From: Flavobacterium ustbae | GTDB lineage: Bacteria; Bacteroidota; Bacteroidia; Flavobacteriales; Flavobacteriaceae | Reading direction: 5' to 3' | NCBI RefSeq assembly: GCF_003946915.1 | Contig: NZ_RPOC01000013.1 | Location: forward strand, 1-64,000 | DNA length: 64,000 nucleotides | In this document: in pieces, positions 39,536 through 50,550 of the stretch | Position numbering within the stretch: position 1 is the stretch's first letter | Layout of the letters: every line of letters begins with the position of its first letter | Made by a program: the position numbers and the translations under genes | Notes under the pieces: model-generated | Seen by the model: only the letters and a program-made list of their open reading frames with translations | Databases searched by the model: none | What the model was told of the DNA's origin: nothing

Positions 39536-40174
39536 TTAATTGGTAAAAATATAATTGATGATGTTGGCGCCCATTTTTAGCGCTTTGTCTCTTACGTTCG
39601 TAGGATCGTTGTGCACTTCGGCATCTTCCCATCCATCGCCCAAATCACATTCGTAAGTATATAATAACACGAGTTTATTGTCTATAAAAATTCCAAATGC
39701 TTGCGGACGCGTTCCATCGTGTTCGTGAATTTTTGGCAATCCGCCAGGAAAAGGAAATGGTTTCTGAAAAATAGGATGATTGGCAGGAATTTCCATTAAA
39801 TTATTATTCGGGAAAATCTTTTTGATTTCTTTTCGAATAAACTGATCCATTCCGTAATTGTCATCAATATGCAGAAAACCTCCAGCAGTCAGGTAATTTC
39901 TCAAATTGGTTACGTCTGCATCGCTAAAAACAACATTTCCGTGACCCGTCATGTGCACAAACGGATACGAAAGCAAATCTGGATTGCTTGGTTCTACAGT
40001 CGAAGGTTTGCTTTTGATACGCGTATAAATATTAGCATTGCAAAAAGCGATCAAATTAGGTAATGAAGTCGGATTAGAATACCAGTCACCGCCGCCGCTG
40101 TATTTAAGCAAAGCAATTTCTTGTGAGAAAGAGACAGTTGAAAAAAGTAATAATAAGTAAAATATTTTTTTCAT
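39536..40174 (-). CDS. secreted DUF4159 domain protein
   Basis: The protein has 212 residues with the signal peptide MKKIFYLLLLFSTVSFSQ. The family pattern is IALLKYSGGGDWYSNPTSLPN, PFVHMTGHGNVVFSD, LTAGGFLHIDDNYGMD, IPANHPIFQKPF and YTYECDLGDGWED. This is a glutamine-amidotransferase-like fold of unknown function found next to RNA-modification and envelope genes in Bacteroidetes. It is preceded by the long repeat 40213-40315 and followed by the TrmH-like gene. Confidence 0.85.
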   Translation of the reverse strand: MKKIFYLLLLFSTVSFSQEIALLKYSGGGDWYSNPTSLPNLIAFCNANIYTRIKSKPSTVEPSNPDLLSYPFVHMTGHGNVVFSDADVTNLRNYLTAGGFLHIDDNYGMDQFIRKEIKKIFPNNNLMEIPANHPIFQKPFPFPGGLPKIHEHDGTRPQAFGIFIDNKLVLLYTYECDLGDGWEDAEVHNDPTNVRDKALKMGANIINYIFTN

Positions 40175-40212
40175 TTAATTATATTTTTTGCTTCATTTTC
40201 CTTGAGATGCTT

Positions 40213-40315
40213 TTTGTCATCCTGAGGAACGAAGGATCACACAAGAAACTCCGTACAGAATTTGCCAATCTTTGTCTATTTACGTGTGTGATCCTTCGTT
40301 CCTCAGGATGACAAA
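40213..40315. repeat. 30-bp perfect inverted repeat (GTCATCCTGAGGAACGAAGG family)
   Basis: The 30-bp arms at 40213-40242 and 40286-40315 are exact reverse complements. The core CATCCTGAGGAACGAAGGAT is a word I recall in spacers of many Bacteroidetes. It fills the 157-nt gap between rsmE and the DUF4159 gene, in the middle of an otherwise tight minus-strand run. Confidence 0.9.
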
Positions 40316-40331
40316 CCTAAATTTTTAATTT

Positions 40332-41036
40332 TTATTCATTAAAGAAAACCACACTATGGCAAGCTACAACAGCTGCGGTTTCTGTTCTTAAACGCGTATT
40401 TCCTAAAGTTACAGGTTTGTAATTGTTTTCTAAAGCCAATGCAATTTCTTTTTCAGAAAAATCGCCTTCTGGACCAATTAAGATAGTAACGTCTTCATTT
40501 GGTTTTAAAACTTCTTTTAATGATTTTTTATCGGTTTCCTCGCAATGCGCAATCAATTGCAAGCCATTTTGCTGTTGTTTAATGAATTCTTTAAACGAAA
40601 TCGCTTCATTCAATTTGGGAAGAAAAGTTTCATTGCATTGTTTCATTGCCGAAAGAATAATTTTTTCAAAACGGTCGCGATTGATTACTTTTCGTTCAGA
40701 ACGATCGCAAAAAATAGGTGTAATTTCCTGAATTCCAATTTCAGTTGCTTTTTCCAAAAACCATTCAAAACGATCGTTCATTTTGGTTGGAGCAACAGCC
40801 AAATGCAAGTGAAATTTTGGTTTTTCGGCATTTTTTATAGAAAGCACTTCAACCGTACATTTGTTGTCGGAAGCTAATGTAATCTGAGTTTCAAACAATA
40901 ATCCAGAACCATTGGTAACCTGAAGAATGTCTGAATCTTTCTTGCGGAGAACTTTTATAATATGACGGCTTTCTTCTTTATCAAAAGAAAAACTTTCGGT
41001 TGTTTCGTCAATATTCGGATTAAAAAATAATTGCAT
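40332..41036 (-). CDS. rsmE: 16S rRNA (uracil-1498-N3)-methyltransferase RsmE
   Basis: The protein has 234 residues. An N-terminal PUA-like part (QLFFNPNIDETTESFSFDKEE, SRHIIKVLRKKDSD) is followed by a SPOUT domain (KFHLHLAVAPTKMNDRFEWFLEKATEIGIQEITP, CDRSERKVI, ILIGPEGDFSEKEIALA, LGNTRLRTETAAVVACH). It methylates U1498 (E. coli numbering) of 16S rRNA. It lies 2 nt downstream of tsaD, forming a tsaD-rsmE unit. Confidence 0.94.
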   Translation of the reverse strand: MQLFFNPNIDETTESFSFDKEESRHIIKVLRKKDSDILQVTNGSGLLFETQITLASDNKCTVEVLSIKNAEKPKFHLHLAVAPTKMNDRFEWFLEKATEIGIQEITPIFCDRSERKVINRDRFEKIILSAMKQCNETFLPKLNEAISFKEFIKQQQNGLQLIAHCEETDKKSLKEVLKPNEDVTILIGPEGDFSEKEIALALENNYKPVTLGNTRLRTETAAVVACHSVVFFNE

Positions 41037-41038
41037 GA

Positions 41039-42055
41039 TTAAAATTCGATTCTTGCTTTAGAAACTACAGCAGAAGTTTCAAAACGATTAGATAAGTATT
41101 TTTGGTAGCCTACAATTCCAATCATTGCAGCATTGTCTGTTGTATATTCAAATTTCGGAATAAAAGTTTTCCAGCCGTATTTGTTTTCCTGCAAACGGGT
41201 TCTGATTCCTGAATTTGCAGAAACTCCTCCACCAATAGCAATTTGTGTAATTCCGGTTTCTTTTACCGCCAGTTTTAGTTTATCGATTAAAATCTCAATA
41301 ATGGTATGCTGAATTGATGCACAGATATCGTTAAGGTTTTCGTCAATAAAATTCGGATTTTCCTGTTTGTTTTTTTGAATGAAATACAAAATAGCGGTTT
41401 TCAATCCAGAGAAACTGAAATCTAATCCCGGAACTTTCGGTTTTGTAAAAGGAAATGCTTTCGGATTTCCTTCTTTTGCATATTTATCAATCAAAGGTCC
41501 GCCAGGATAAGGGAGTCCAAGAATTTTGGCACTTTTGTCAAATGCTTCACCCACAGCGTCATCTGTCGTTTCTCCGATAATTTCCATATCAAAAAAACTA
41601 TTCACTTTTACAATTTGAGTATGTCCGCCGCTTATCGTTAAAGCCAAAAAAGGAAATTCTGGTTTGTCGTAGCCATCTTCGTCAATAAAATGAGCTAGAA
41701 TATGAGCATGCATATGATTGACAGCAATTAACGGAATATTTAAAGCTAATGATAACGATTTGCTGAAAGAGGTTCCTACCAGTAAAGAGCCCATTAATCC
41801 AGGGCCTTGCGTAAATGCGATTGCGCTTAATTGTTCTTTTTGTACATTTGCTTTACGAAGTGCAGCATCTATTACAGGGACAATATTCTGCTGGTGCGCG
41901 CGTGAGGCCAATTCAGGAACAACACCTCCGTATTGATTATGAATTAATTGATTGGCTACAACATTTGACAATACTTTGTCGTTATGTAAAACCGCGGCAG
42001 CAGTATCATCGCATGAACTTTCGATGGCTAGAATAAAAACCTCTGGATTTTGCAT
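41039..42055 (-). CDS. tsaD: tRNA N6-adenosine threonylcarbamoyltransferase TsaD
   Basis: The protein has 338 residues from ATG 42055 (MQNPEVFILAIESSCDDTAA); a longer frame starting at 42088 adds 11 unlikely residues. Iron/zinc-site histidines are in NHMHAHILAHF; the nucleotide-binding loops are TISGGHTQIV, SFSGLKTAIL and IAIGGGVSANSGIR. It transfers the threonylcarbamoyl group to A37 of ANN-decoding tRNAs. It is divergent from the TamB-like gene with a 195-bp spacer, an arrangement I recall as conserved in Bacteroidetes. Confidence 0.95.
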   Translation of the reverse strand: MQNPEVFILAIESSCDDTAAAVLHNDKVLSNVVANQLIHNQYGGVVPELASRAHQQNIVPVIDAALRKANVQKEQLSAIAFTQGPGLMGSLLVGTSFSKSLSLALNIPLIAVNHMHAHILAHFIDEDGYDKPEFPFLALTISGGHTQIVKVNSFFDMEIIGETTDDAVGEAFDKSAKILGLPYPGGPLIDKYAKEGNPKAFPFTKPKVPGLDFSFSGLKTAILYFIQKNKQENPNFIDENLNDICASIQHTIIEILIDKLKLAVKETGITQIAIGGGVSANSGIRTRLQENKYGWKTFIPKFEYTTDNAAMIGIVGYQKYLSNRFETSAVVSKARIEF

Positions 42056-42250
42056 ATAAAGGCACAAATTTTGAATTATATTTGACAAGTCAAATCTTTA
42101 GAAATATCTTTGATAGAAGCAGTGCCCAAAATTAAAGAATTTTTATCAAAAACAGCCGTTCTTTGTCTGTTCAAAATAAATTAAAAGAAAACTAAAATTA
42201 AAGAAGCTATCAAAAAAGTAAAAAAAATAATATCCAGAACCCTAATTGGG

Positions 42251-45200
42251 TTGATTTTACTTTTGTTAGCACTTGCTATCATACTTTCTCTTCCTGTGGT
42301 TCAGACACAGATTGCCAATTACGTTACCAATTCCTTAAACGAAGATTACAAGGTTAATATTAATGTCGAAAAAACGGCAATCAATATTTTTGGAGGCGTA
42401 AAATTGAAAAATGTGATGATTTTAGATCATCATAAACAAACATTAATTTACTCTGACATTATTACTACTGATATTTCGAGCTTCAGCAGATTGTTGGATG
42501 GAGATTTGATTTTTGGAGATTTACGCTTAACAGGCGTAATTTTTAATCTGAAAACCTATAAAGGCGAAGACGAAAATAATATCAATAAGTTTATAAAGGC
42601 TTTTGAAGTTGAAGATACGCCTAAGAAAAAATCGACCAAGCACTTTTTGTTAACAGCAAAAAATGCGTACATCGAAAAAGGAAGATTTTCTGTTGTTGAT
42701 GAAAACAAAACAACTCCTAAATTTTTGGATTTTACAAAATTAAACGCTTATATCAGCGAGTTTAAATTGTACGGGCCAGAAGTAAATACAAACATTCACA
42801 GGTTTTCGTTTATGGATCACCGCGGTTTGTATGTTTCTAATTTTGCCGGGAAATTCAGTTATACCAAAAAACAAATTAAAGTTGAAAATCTAGCTATAAA
42901 AACCAAAAGATCTTCTATTTATGGTTTAGCTATATTGAATTATAAACCGTCAGATTTTCTTGATTTTACCGATAAGGTTCGTTTTAATGTTAAGATAGAT
43001 TCGTCTTCTATTGCAACAAATGATATTCGCCATTTTTATGATGGTTTGGGTAAAAATCAGCATTTTAAACTGAAAACAAAATTAGACGGTCCACTAAATA
43101 ATATGACGCTTACAAAATTGAGATTAAGCGATACAAACGGATCGAAAATTAACGGAACAATCAATTTTAGAAACCTTCTTGGCACAAAGGAACAGAAGTT
43201 TTCTATGGATGGAAAATTTGATAAACTTCTTTCTAGTTATAATGATTTAGTAATTCTGCTTCCTGTAGTTTTAGGTAAAAGACTTCCGGAAGAAATGAAA
43301 AGAATTGGCAAATTTAATATTGTTGGAAAAGCAAAAGTGTCGACTGTGGCCTTAGAAACAGCTTTTAAGATTGCCACCGATTTAGGAAATGGAGAAGTTG
43401 ATCTTCATCTCAATAATATGGATTTTATTGATAAAGCTTCTTATTCGGGGAATATTATTTTAAACAATTTTGATATTGGCGCCGCTTTAAATCGAAAGGA
43501 TGTTGGTAAAACGACTTTAAATCTTGATGTGAATGGGATTGGTTTTACTGAGAAATATTTGAATACGGTTATTAAAGGAGATATTTCGAAACTGGATTAC
43601 AATAAATACACCTATAACAATATAGTTTTAAACGGAAATTTTAAACTTCCTTATTATAAAGGACAAATTGCCATAAATGATCCGAATTTAAATTTAACTT
43701 TTGATGGTTTGCTCGATTTGAGTAAAAAAGAAAATCGTTATGATTTCCATATCAATGTCGAAAATTCAGATTTAAGAAAACTGAAGTTTGTTGGCGATTC
43801 TATTTCTCATTTTAAAGGAGATGTTGTCGTTCAGTTAACGGGAAATTCTATTGAAAACCTGCAGGGTGATATTTTTATAAACGATGCTGAATACCAAAAT
43901 CCAAAAGCTACTTATGTTTTTGATCAGGTAAATCTAAATTCAACTTTCGACGCAGATCGTTTAAGAACCATTACCATTAGTTCGAATGATGTGGTAGACG
44001 GAAAAATTGTGGGTAAATTTAGATTTGATCAGTTGAATAAATTGGTTATGAATTCTGTTGGAAGTTTATATACCAATTATAAACCTTATAAAGTTAGAAA
44101 AGGACAGTTTCTGCGTTTTAATTTCCGAGTTTACGATAAAGTGGTTGAAATGCTTTATCCGCAAATCAATATCGATTCTTCTACGGTTGTAAGAGGAAAA
44201 ATAGATTCAGATTTACAAGAGTTTAAATTCCGTTTAAGATCTAAAAAAATTACAGCAGCCAAAAATACTTTTGATAATATCCGTATAAATATTGATAATA
44301 AGAATACACTTTATAATGCTTATGTCGAATTAGATAGCATTAAAACACCTTATTATAAAATACGTGATTTTAATTTGATTAACGTTACGGCAAAAGACAC
44401 CTTGTTTGTTCGATCAGAATTTAAAGGAGGAAATAAGGGAGAAGATTACTTTAATCTGGATTTATATCATACGATTGACAAAAGCAAAAATAATATTATC
44501 GGAATCAAGAAGTCGGAAATGAAATTTAAGGACTATATCTGGTACTTAAATGAAGATGCTGAAAAAGACAATCAGATTATAGTTGACCAATATTTTAAAA
44601 ATTTCAATTTTGACAATATTGTTTTATCTCACGAAAACCAGAAAATCGATTTAAACGGAGTTATAAAAGGAAAAGATTATAAAGATTTGGAACTGACTTT
44701 TGAAGATGTTGATATCAATAAAATTACGCCTACGAATTCCAAATTTGTGTTCGATGGTAATTTGAATGGAAGTGTAAATTATAAACAGAATAAAAATGTT
44801 TATCAGCCCACAGCATCCATAAAAATTGACAATCTTGTTATGAATAAAACAGAATTAGGTACGCTTAATTTTGATATTTCTGGAGACGAAAGTTTTAGAA
44901 AATTTACGGTCAATTCATCCATTCAAAATGGCTTTACCGAATCGTTTAGGGCAAACGGAACTTTTGCTGTAGAAAATAAGGAAACCATCATGGATATGAG
45001 TCTGAAACTGGAAGGCTTTAATCTGGCTACTTTAGGAACCATTGGCGGCGATGTTCTTTCTAATGTCCGCGGTTCTGTCTCTGGAAATGCTGCTGTAGTT
45101 GGGAATTTGAAAAAACCAGAAATCAACGGACGTTTGTATGTGGAAAAAGCCGGAATGACAATTCCGTACCTAAATACCGATTATGAACTGAGTGATCGAA

Positions 45201-46789
45201 CGGTAATTGATTTAACGAATGAAAAATTCTTGTTTAGAAATAATCAGTTGACAGATACTAAATACGGCACAAAAGGTCTCCTTAACGGAAGTATTGAACA
45301 TAAGAATTTTGGCGATTGGAAATTGGATTTAAATATTACTTCTAAACGATTACTAGCGCTAGATACAAAAGACAGTGATGATGCGGCTTATTTCGGAACG
45401 GCATTTATAAACGGAACTGCTAGTATTAGAGGTCCAGTAGAAAGTCTTTTTATTAAGGTAGATGCTAAATCGGAGAAAGGAACAGAGGTTAAAATTCCGA
45501 TTAATAATGTGCAAAGTGTTGGAGAAAGTAGTTGGATTCATTTTGTAACGCCAAAGGAAAAGTACAATCTCGCAAATGGAATTGTCGAAAAAACAAGAGA
45601 TTACAACGGACTTGAATTGGAATTTGATTTTGATATTACGCCAGATGCCGAAGTAGAAGTAATTCTAGATCGAAATTCTGGACATGGAATGAAAGGAAAA
45701 GGATATGGATCGCTTTTATTCAAAATCAACACTTTGGGTAAATTTAATATGTGGGGAGATTTCCAAGCATACGAAGGAACTTATAATTTTAAATACGGAG
45801 GGCTTATCGATAAAAAATTCTCGGTTAAAAAAGGAGGATCGATTATTTGGGAAGGAAACCCGATGCGTGCTCAGCTAAATTTAGAGGCGGTTTATAAAAC
45901 ACAGGCAAATCCGGCAGTCCTTTTAGATAACACTTCTTCATTCAATAAAAAAGTTCCTGTTGAAGTAGTAATTGGTTTGCGAGGTGATTTGTCAAATCCT
46001 GAACCAAATTTTGATATTCAGTTTCCTTCTGTAAGTAACGTTTTAAAGTCGGAGATACAATATAAATTGGATGATAAAGATATTCGCCAGACACAGGCGC
46101 TCTATTTATTATCTACTGGTTCGTTTATGAGTACCGACGGATTCAGTCAAGGCGATTTTTCTGGAACATTGTCAGAAACAGCCTCAAGTTTGTTGGGCGG
46201 AATTATTAAATCGGATAACGATAAAGTAAATATCGACTTAAATTACATTGCTGCCGACCGAAGAACAGGGCAGGAGGTTGATGGTCAATTCGTTGCCAAT
46301 ATATCTTCTCAGGTAAACGAGCGTATTACGATCAATGGTAAATTGGGAGTTCCTGTTGGCGGTGTAAACGAATCTGCAATTGTAGGAGATATTGAAATTT
46401 TATATCGTGTAAATGAAGACGGTACAATGAACCTTCGTTTATTTAATAAAGAAAATGATGTTAATTATATAGGGCAAGGAATAGGATATACGCAAGGAGT
46501 TGGTATTTCGTATGAAGTAGATTTTGATACATTTAGTGAGCTTGTAAATAAGCTCTTTAAAAGCCATAAGATAGAAAGAGCTGTAAAAGGTTCTTCTTCA
46601 GATCAATTGCAGGATTCTTCTCTTAATCCAGATTATATGAATTTTACAACTAAAAAGGAGTCTGAGAAAAACAAGAAAAAGGCCAAAGAAGAGGAAGAGA
46701 AAAGGAAAAAAGAAGAAGAAAAGCAGAAAAATCAAGGAAACCAAGCTCCAAACAACAATCAAGGCCTAATTCCCGACAATGATTATTAA
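42251..46789 (+). CDS. TamB-like translocation/assembly module protein (DUF490)
   Basis: The protein has 1512 or more residues with an N-terminal membrane helix (ILLLLALAIILSLPVV) and a very long periplasmic beta-taco region of repeated groove strands (GDLRLTGVIFNLKTYKG, SKINGTINFRNLLG, NNMTLTKLRLSD). The C-terminal TamB domain ends MWGDFQAYEGTYNFKYGGLIDKKF ... VSYEVDFDTFSEL-like, followed by a charged tail (KKAKEEEEKRKKEEEK). TamB-like proteins carry lipids or help outer-membrane protein insertion. The listed start is TTG. In frame upstream to a TAA at 42182-42184 the DNA still encodes a basic stretch (KIKEAIKKVKKIISRT) without ATG, so the true start is uncertain. Confidence 0.9.
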   Translation: MILLLLALAIILSLPVVQTQIANYVTNSLNEDYKVNINVEKTAINIFGGVKLKNVMILDHHKQTLIYSDIITTDISSFSRLLDGDLIFGDLRLTGVIFNLKTYKGEDENNINKFIKAFEVEDTPKKKSTKHFLLTAKNAYIEKGRFSVVDENKTTPKFLDFTKLNAYISEFKLYGPEVNTNIHRFSFMDHRGLYVSNFAGKFSYTKKQIKVENLAIKTKRSSIYGLAILNYKPSDFLDFTDKVRFNVKIDSSSIATNDIRHFYDGLGKNQHFKLKTKLDGPLNNMTLTKLRLSDTNGSKINGTINFRNLLGTKEQKFSMDGKFDKLLSSYNDLVILLPVVLGKRLPEEMKRIGKFNIVGKAKVSTVALETAFKIATDLGNGEVDLHLNNMDFIDKASYSGNIILNNFDIGAALNRKDVGKTTLNLDVNGIGFTEKYLNTVIKGDISKLDYNKYTYNNIVLNGNFKLPYYKGQIAINDPNLNLTFDGLLDLSKKENRYDFHINVENSDLRKLKFVGDSISHFKGDVVVQLTGNSIENLQGDIFINDAEYQNPKATYVFDQVNLNSTFDADRLRTITISSNDVVDGKIVGKFRFDQLNKLVMNSVGSLYTNYKPYKVRKGQFLRFNFRVYDKVVEMLYPQINIDSSTVVRGKIDSDLQEFKFRLRSKKITAAKNTFDNIRINIDNKNTLYNAYVELDSIKTPYYKIRDFNLINVTAKDTLFVRSEFKGGNKGEDYFNLDLYHTIDKSKNNIIGIKKSEMKFKDYIWYLNEDAEKDNQIIVDQYFKNFNFDNIVLSHENQKIDLNGVIKGKDYKDLELTFEDVDINKITPTNSKFVFDGNLNGSVNYKQNKNVYQPTASIKIDNLVMNKTELGTLNFDISGDESFRKFTVNSSIQNGFTESFRANGTFAVENKETIMDMSLKLEGFNLATLGTIGGDVLSNVRGSVSGNAAVVGNLKKPEINGRLYVEKAGMTIPYLNTDYELSDRTVIDLTNEKFLFRNNQLTDTKYGTKGLLNGSIEHKNFGDWKLDLNITSKRLLALDTKDSDDAAYFGTAFINGTASIRGPVESLFIKVDAKSEKGTEVKIPINNVQSVGESSWIHFVTPKEKYNLANGIVEKTRDYNGLELEFDFDITPDAEVEVILDRNSGHGMKGKGYGSLLFKINTLGKFNMWGDFQAYEGTYNFKYGGLIDKKFSVKKGGSIIWEGNPMRAQLNLEAVYKTQANPAVLLDNTSSFNKKVPVEVVIGLRGDLSNPEPNFDIQFPSVSNVLKSEIQYKLDDKDIRQTQALYLLSTGSFMSTDGFSQGDFSGTLSETASSLLGGIIKSDNDKVNIDLNYIAADRRTGQEVDGQFVANISSQVNERITINGKLGVPVGGVNESAIVGDIEILYRVNEDGTMNLRLFNKENDVNYIGQGIGYTQGVGISYEVDFDTFSELVNKLFKSHKIERAVKGSSSDQLQDSSLNPDYMNFTTKKESEKNKKKAKEEEEKRKKEEEKQKNQGNQAPNNNQGLIPDNDY

Positions 46790-46815
46790 CACTTTGTTAA
46801 AAAATAGACTTTTAT

Positions 46816-46841
46816 AAAACCATTATTCTCATAATGGTTTT
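46816..46841 (+). terminator. terminator after the TamB-like gene
   Basis: AAAACCATTAT (46816-46826) and ATAATGGTTTT (46831-46841), loop TCTC, followed by T's. The rest of the spacer to pfkA (46842-47098) is AT-rich, with no gene or repeat seen. Confidence 0.85.
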
Positions 46842-47098
46842 TTTGTGCTAAATTTAGGCACTCTAATAAAATTTTCCATGTGAGCGGGGAATTCTGATTT
46901 TTATAACACTTCATCAGGGTATTGTTAATTTTGACGATTTAATTAAAAAAATAGCGATTTATTATTTTTAATGAAATTTTTTCCTAGAAAAAACTTATTA
47001 ACGAAAACGTTTGAATTTAACATTTTTTATTAATTTATGATAATTGAAGCCTGAGAAGTGATGAATGTTTGCTAATTTTACACTTTAATACTTAAATA

Positions 47099-48085
47099 AT
47101 GCCAAAAACAATAAAAAAAGTAGGTGTTCTTACCTCAGGAGGAGATTCACCTGGAATGAATGCTGCAATACGATCAGTTGTTCGAACTTGCGCATATCAT
47201 AATATAGAATGCATAGGAATTTATAGAGGCTACCAAGGAATGATTGAAGGAGACTTCAAAGAAATGGGACCACGAAGCGTAAATAATATTGTAAACAAAG
47301 GCGGAACGATCTTAAAATCGGCTCGTTCGGTAGAGTTTAGAACCCCTGAAGGTAGAAAAAAAGCACACGAGAATCTTGTTAAGGCTGGTGTAGATGCTTT
47401 GGTTGTTATTGGTGGTGATGGTAGTTTTACAGGAGGATTGATTTTTAATGCAGAATTTGGTTTTCCAGTAATGGGAATTCCTGGTACAATTGATAATGAT
47501 ATTTTTGGTACAAGTTTTACTCTTGGGTACGACACGGCTTTAAATACTGTAGTAGACTGTATAGATAAAATTAGAGATACTGCAAGTTCTCATAACCGTC
47601 TTTTCTTTGTAGAGGTTATGGGTAGAGATGCAGGCCATATTGCTCTTAACGCAGGTATTGGTGCAGGAGCTGAAGAAATTCTTATTCCTGAAGAAGATTT
47701 AGGTTTAGATCGTCTTTTAGATTCACTTCAAAAAAGTAAAGCATCTGGAAAATCTTCAAGTATTGTGGTTATTGCAGAGGGAGATAAAATTGGTAAAAAC
47801 GTATTCGAATTAAAAGATTATGTTGAAGCAAATTTACCTGAATATGATGTGCGTGTTTCTGTATTAGGACACATGCAGCGTGGTGGTTCTCCATCTTGTT
47901 TTGATCGTGTTTTGGCAAGCCGCTTAGGAGTAAAAGCAGTAGAATCTTTAATTGAAGGAAAATCTAATTATATGGTAGGCCTTCGTGAAGATAAAGTGAT
48001 TTTGACACCTTTAGAGCAAGCTATTAAAGGAAAATCAGAAATTGATAGAGAATTGTTGAAAGTGGCAGATATTATGTCAACGTAA
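47099..48085 (+). CDS. pfkA: ATP-dependent 6-phosphofructokinase PfkA
   Basis: The protein has 328 residues. Motifs are GVLTSGGDSPGMNAAIRSVVR (ATP site), GIYRGYQGMIEGD, VVIGGDGSFTGG, GIPGTIDNDIFGTSFTLGYDTALNT (catalytic TIDND) and EVMGRDAGHIAL (fructose-6-phosphate and effector). GGDGS and TIDND with G at the usual places indicate the ATP-using form. It phosphorylates fructose 6-phosphate in the cytosol. It is directly followed, after 92 nt, by gap. Confidence 0.96.
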   Translation: MPKTIKKVGVLTSGGDSPGMNAAIRSVVRTCAYHNIECIGIYRGYQGMIEGDFKEMGPRSVNNIVNKGGTILKSARSVEFRTPEGRKKAHENLVKAGVDALVVIGGDGSFTGGLIFNAEFGFPVMGIPGTIDNDIFGTSFTLGYDTALNTVVDCIDKIRDTASSHNRLFFVEVMGRDAGHIALNAGIGAGAEEILIPEEDLGLDRLLDSLQKSKASGKSSSIVVIAEGDKIGKNVFELKDYVEANLPEYDVRVSVLGHMQRGGSPSCFDRVLASRLGVKAVESLIEGKSNYMVGLREDKVILTPLEQAIKGKSEIDRELLKVADIMST

Positions 48086-48144
48086 TCAATATAAAAGTTT
48101 AAAAGAGGAGAAGTTTATTGTGAGGAAATTAGACTTTGAAATAG

Positions 48145-49182
<1,038 letters not shown>

Positions 49183-49198
49183 TAATATATATTTTTGC

Positions 49199-49230
49199 AA
49201 AATCCCGTTACTTTAAAATAACGGGATTTT
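49199..49230 (+). terminator. rho-independent terminator of gap
   Basis: AAAATCCCGTTA (49199-49210) and TAACGGGATTTT (49219-49230) form a 12-bp stem followed by CTTATTTTG. Confidence 0.9.
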
Positions 49231-49313
49231 CTTATTTTGTTACTTCTATGATTAATGTAAAAAATACACTTTTAAATTAAAAATAGAAAAACCTAATTCC
49301 AAAAACTAAACAA

Positions 49314-50165
49314 ATGAAATTAATAGTTGACAGTGGATCTACTAAAGCCGATTGGATTGCTATAGATGATAATGGAAAAGTACTATTCACAACACAAACT
49401 TTAGGATTAAATCCTGAAATTCTAGACGGGCCGGAAATTATTTCTAGATTAAACGACCGTTTTGATATTTTACAAAACAAAAAAGAAGCAACTCATTTGT
49501 TCTTTTATGGTGCCGGATGCGGAACAGATAGAATGAAAGAGTATTTAAAGCAGGTTTTTCAAGAATATTTTTCTAACGCAATTGTTGATGTTCAGGAAGA
49601 TACTTATGCTGCTGTTTATGCTACAACTCCAAAAGGGCAGGAAGCAATTGTTTCTATCTTAGGAACAGGATCTAACTGCAGTTACTTTGATGGAAAAGTA
49701 TTGCACCAAAAAGTTCAGTCGTTAGGATACATCGTAATGGATGACTGTAGCGGGAATGTTTTTGGAAAAGAATTAATTAGAAAATACTATTTTAATAAAA
49801 TGCCTAAAGAATTGGCGGTTGAATTTGAAAAAGAATACGACGTTGATCCTGATTTTATTAAAAATAAATTATACAAAGAGGCAAATCCAAATGCTTATTT
49901 AGCAACATTTGCAAAGTTTTTAATTAAGCATAAAGACACTGAATTCTGCAGAAAAATTATTTTCAAAGGAATGAAATCGTTCGTTAAAAACTACATCAAA
50001 CAATTTGATAACTGCAAAGAAGTGCCTGTGCATTTTGTAGGTTCTATTGCATTTTACTTGAAAGATGAATTGCAAGAAACGTTTGATAAATACGAACTTC
50101 AATTAGGTAATGTTTTAAGAAGACCTATTGATGGATTAATTGCTTACCATGTCGCTAATCAATAG
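49314..50165 (+). CDS. BadF/BadG/BcrA/BcrD-type ATPase (N-acetylglucosamine-kinase-like)
   Basis: The protein has 283 residues with an ASKHA fold: LIVDSGSTKADWIAID (phosphate 1), FFYGAGCGTDRMKEYL, QEDTYAAVYATTPKG and IVSILGTGSNCSYFDG (phosphate 2), VMDDCSGNVFGKELIRKYYF. It resembles GlcNAc/glucosamine kinases. The position after gap and before mgsA suggests a sugar-kinase role in hexosamine or cell-wall sugar recycling. The last 17 nt overlap the mgsA start, so translation may be coupled. Confidence 0.85.
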   Translation: MKLIVDSGSTKADWIAIDDNGKVLFTTQTLGLNPEILDGPEIISRLNDRFDILQNKKEATHLFFYGAGCGTDRMKEYLKQVFQEYFSNAIVDVQEDTYAAVYATTPKGQEAIVSILGTGSNCSYFDGKVLHQKVQSLGYIVMDDCSGNVFGKELIRKYYFNKMPKELAVEFEKEYDVDPDFIKNKLYKEANPNAYLATFAKFLIKHKDTEFCRKIIFKGMKSFVKNYIKQFDNCKEVPVHFVGSIAFYLKDELQETFDKYELQLGNVLRRPIDGLIAYHVANQ

Positions 50166-50550
50166 TTCAGGTTTTATAGAAATCGCCATTATTGCTCATG
50201 ATGGTAAAAAAGCCGATTTAATTGATTTCTTAATCAAAAATGAAGCTATTTTGCACAATGAAAAAATAAGGCTTATTGGTACTGGTACAACAGGAGGAAA
50301 AGCAGAGGCAGCTGGATTTAAAACGCAGAGAATGCTTTCTGGACCACTTGGAGGAGATGCGCAAATTGCAGGAAGAGTAGCAGAAGGAATTACGCAGATG
50401 GTTTTCTTTTTTAAAGATCCTCTTTCAAGTCATCCGCATGAAGCAGATATTAATATGCTGATTCGAGTTTGTGATGTGCATAATGTGCCGCTGGCAACCA
50501 ATGAAGCAACGGCACAATTATTATTGGATGCTATTGCACAGCAATTATAG
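50149..50550 (+). CDS. mgsA: methylglyoxal synthase MgsA
   Basis: The protein has 133 residues from ATG 50149 (MSLINSSGFIEIAIIAHDGKK). Family motifs are IAIIAHDGKKADLI, LIGTGTTGG, RMLSGPLGGDAQIAGRVAEG and DPLSSHPHEADINMLIRVCDVHNVPLATN, including the catalytic Asp and His. It converts dihydroxyacetone phosphate to methylglyoxal and phosphate, a bypass of lower glycolysis when phosphate is limiting. It overlaps the upstream kinase gene by 17 nt and the convergent ridA-like gene by 20 nt. Confidence 0.96.
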   Translation: MSLINSSGFIEIAIIAHDGKKADLIDFLIKNEAILHNEKIRLIGTGTTGGKAEAAGFKTQRMLSGPLGGDAQIAGRVAEGITQMVFFFKDPLSSHPHEADINMLIRVCDVHNVPLATNEATAQLLLDAIAQQL

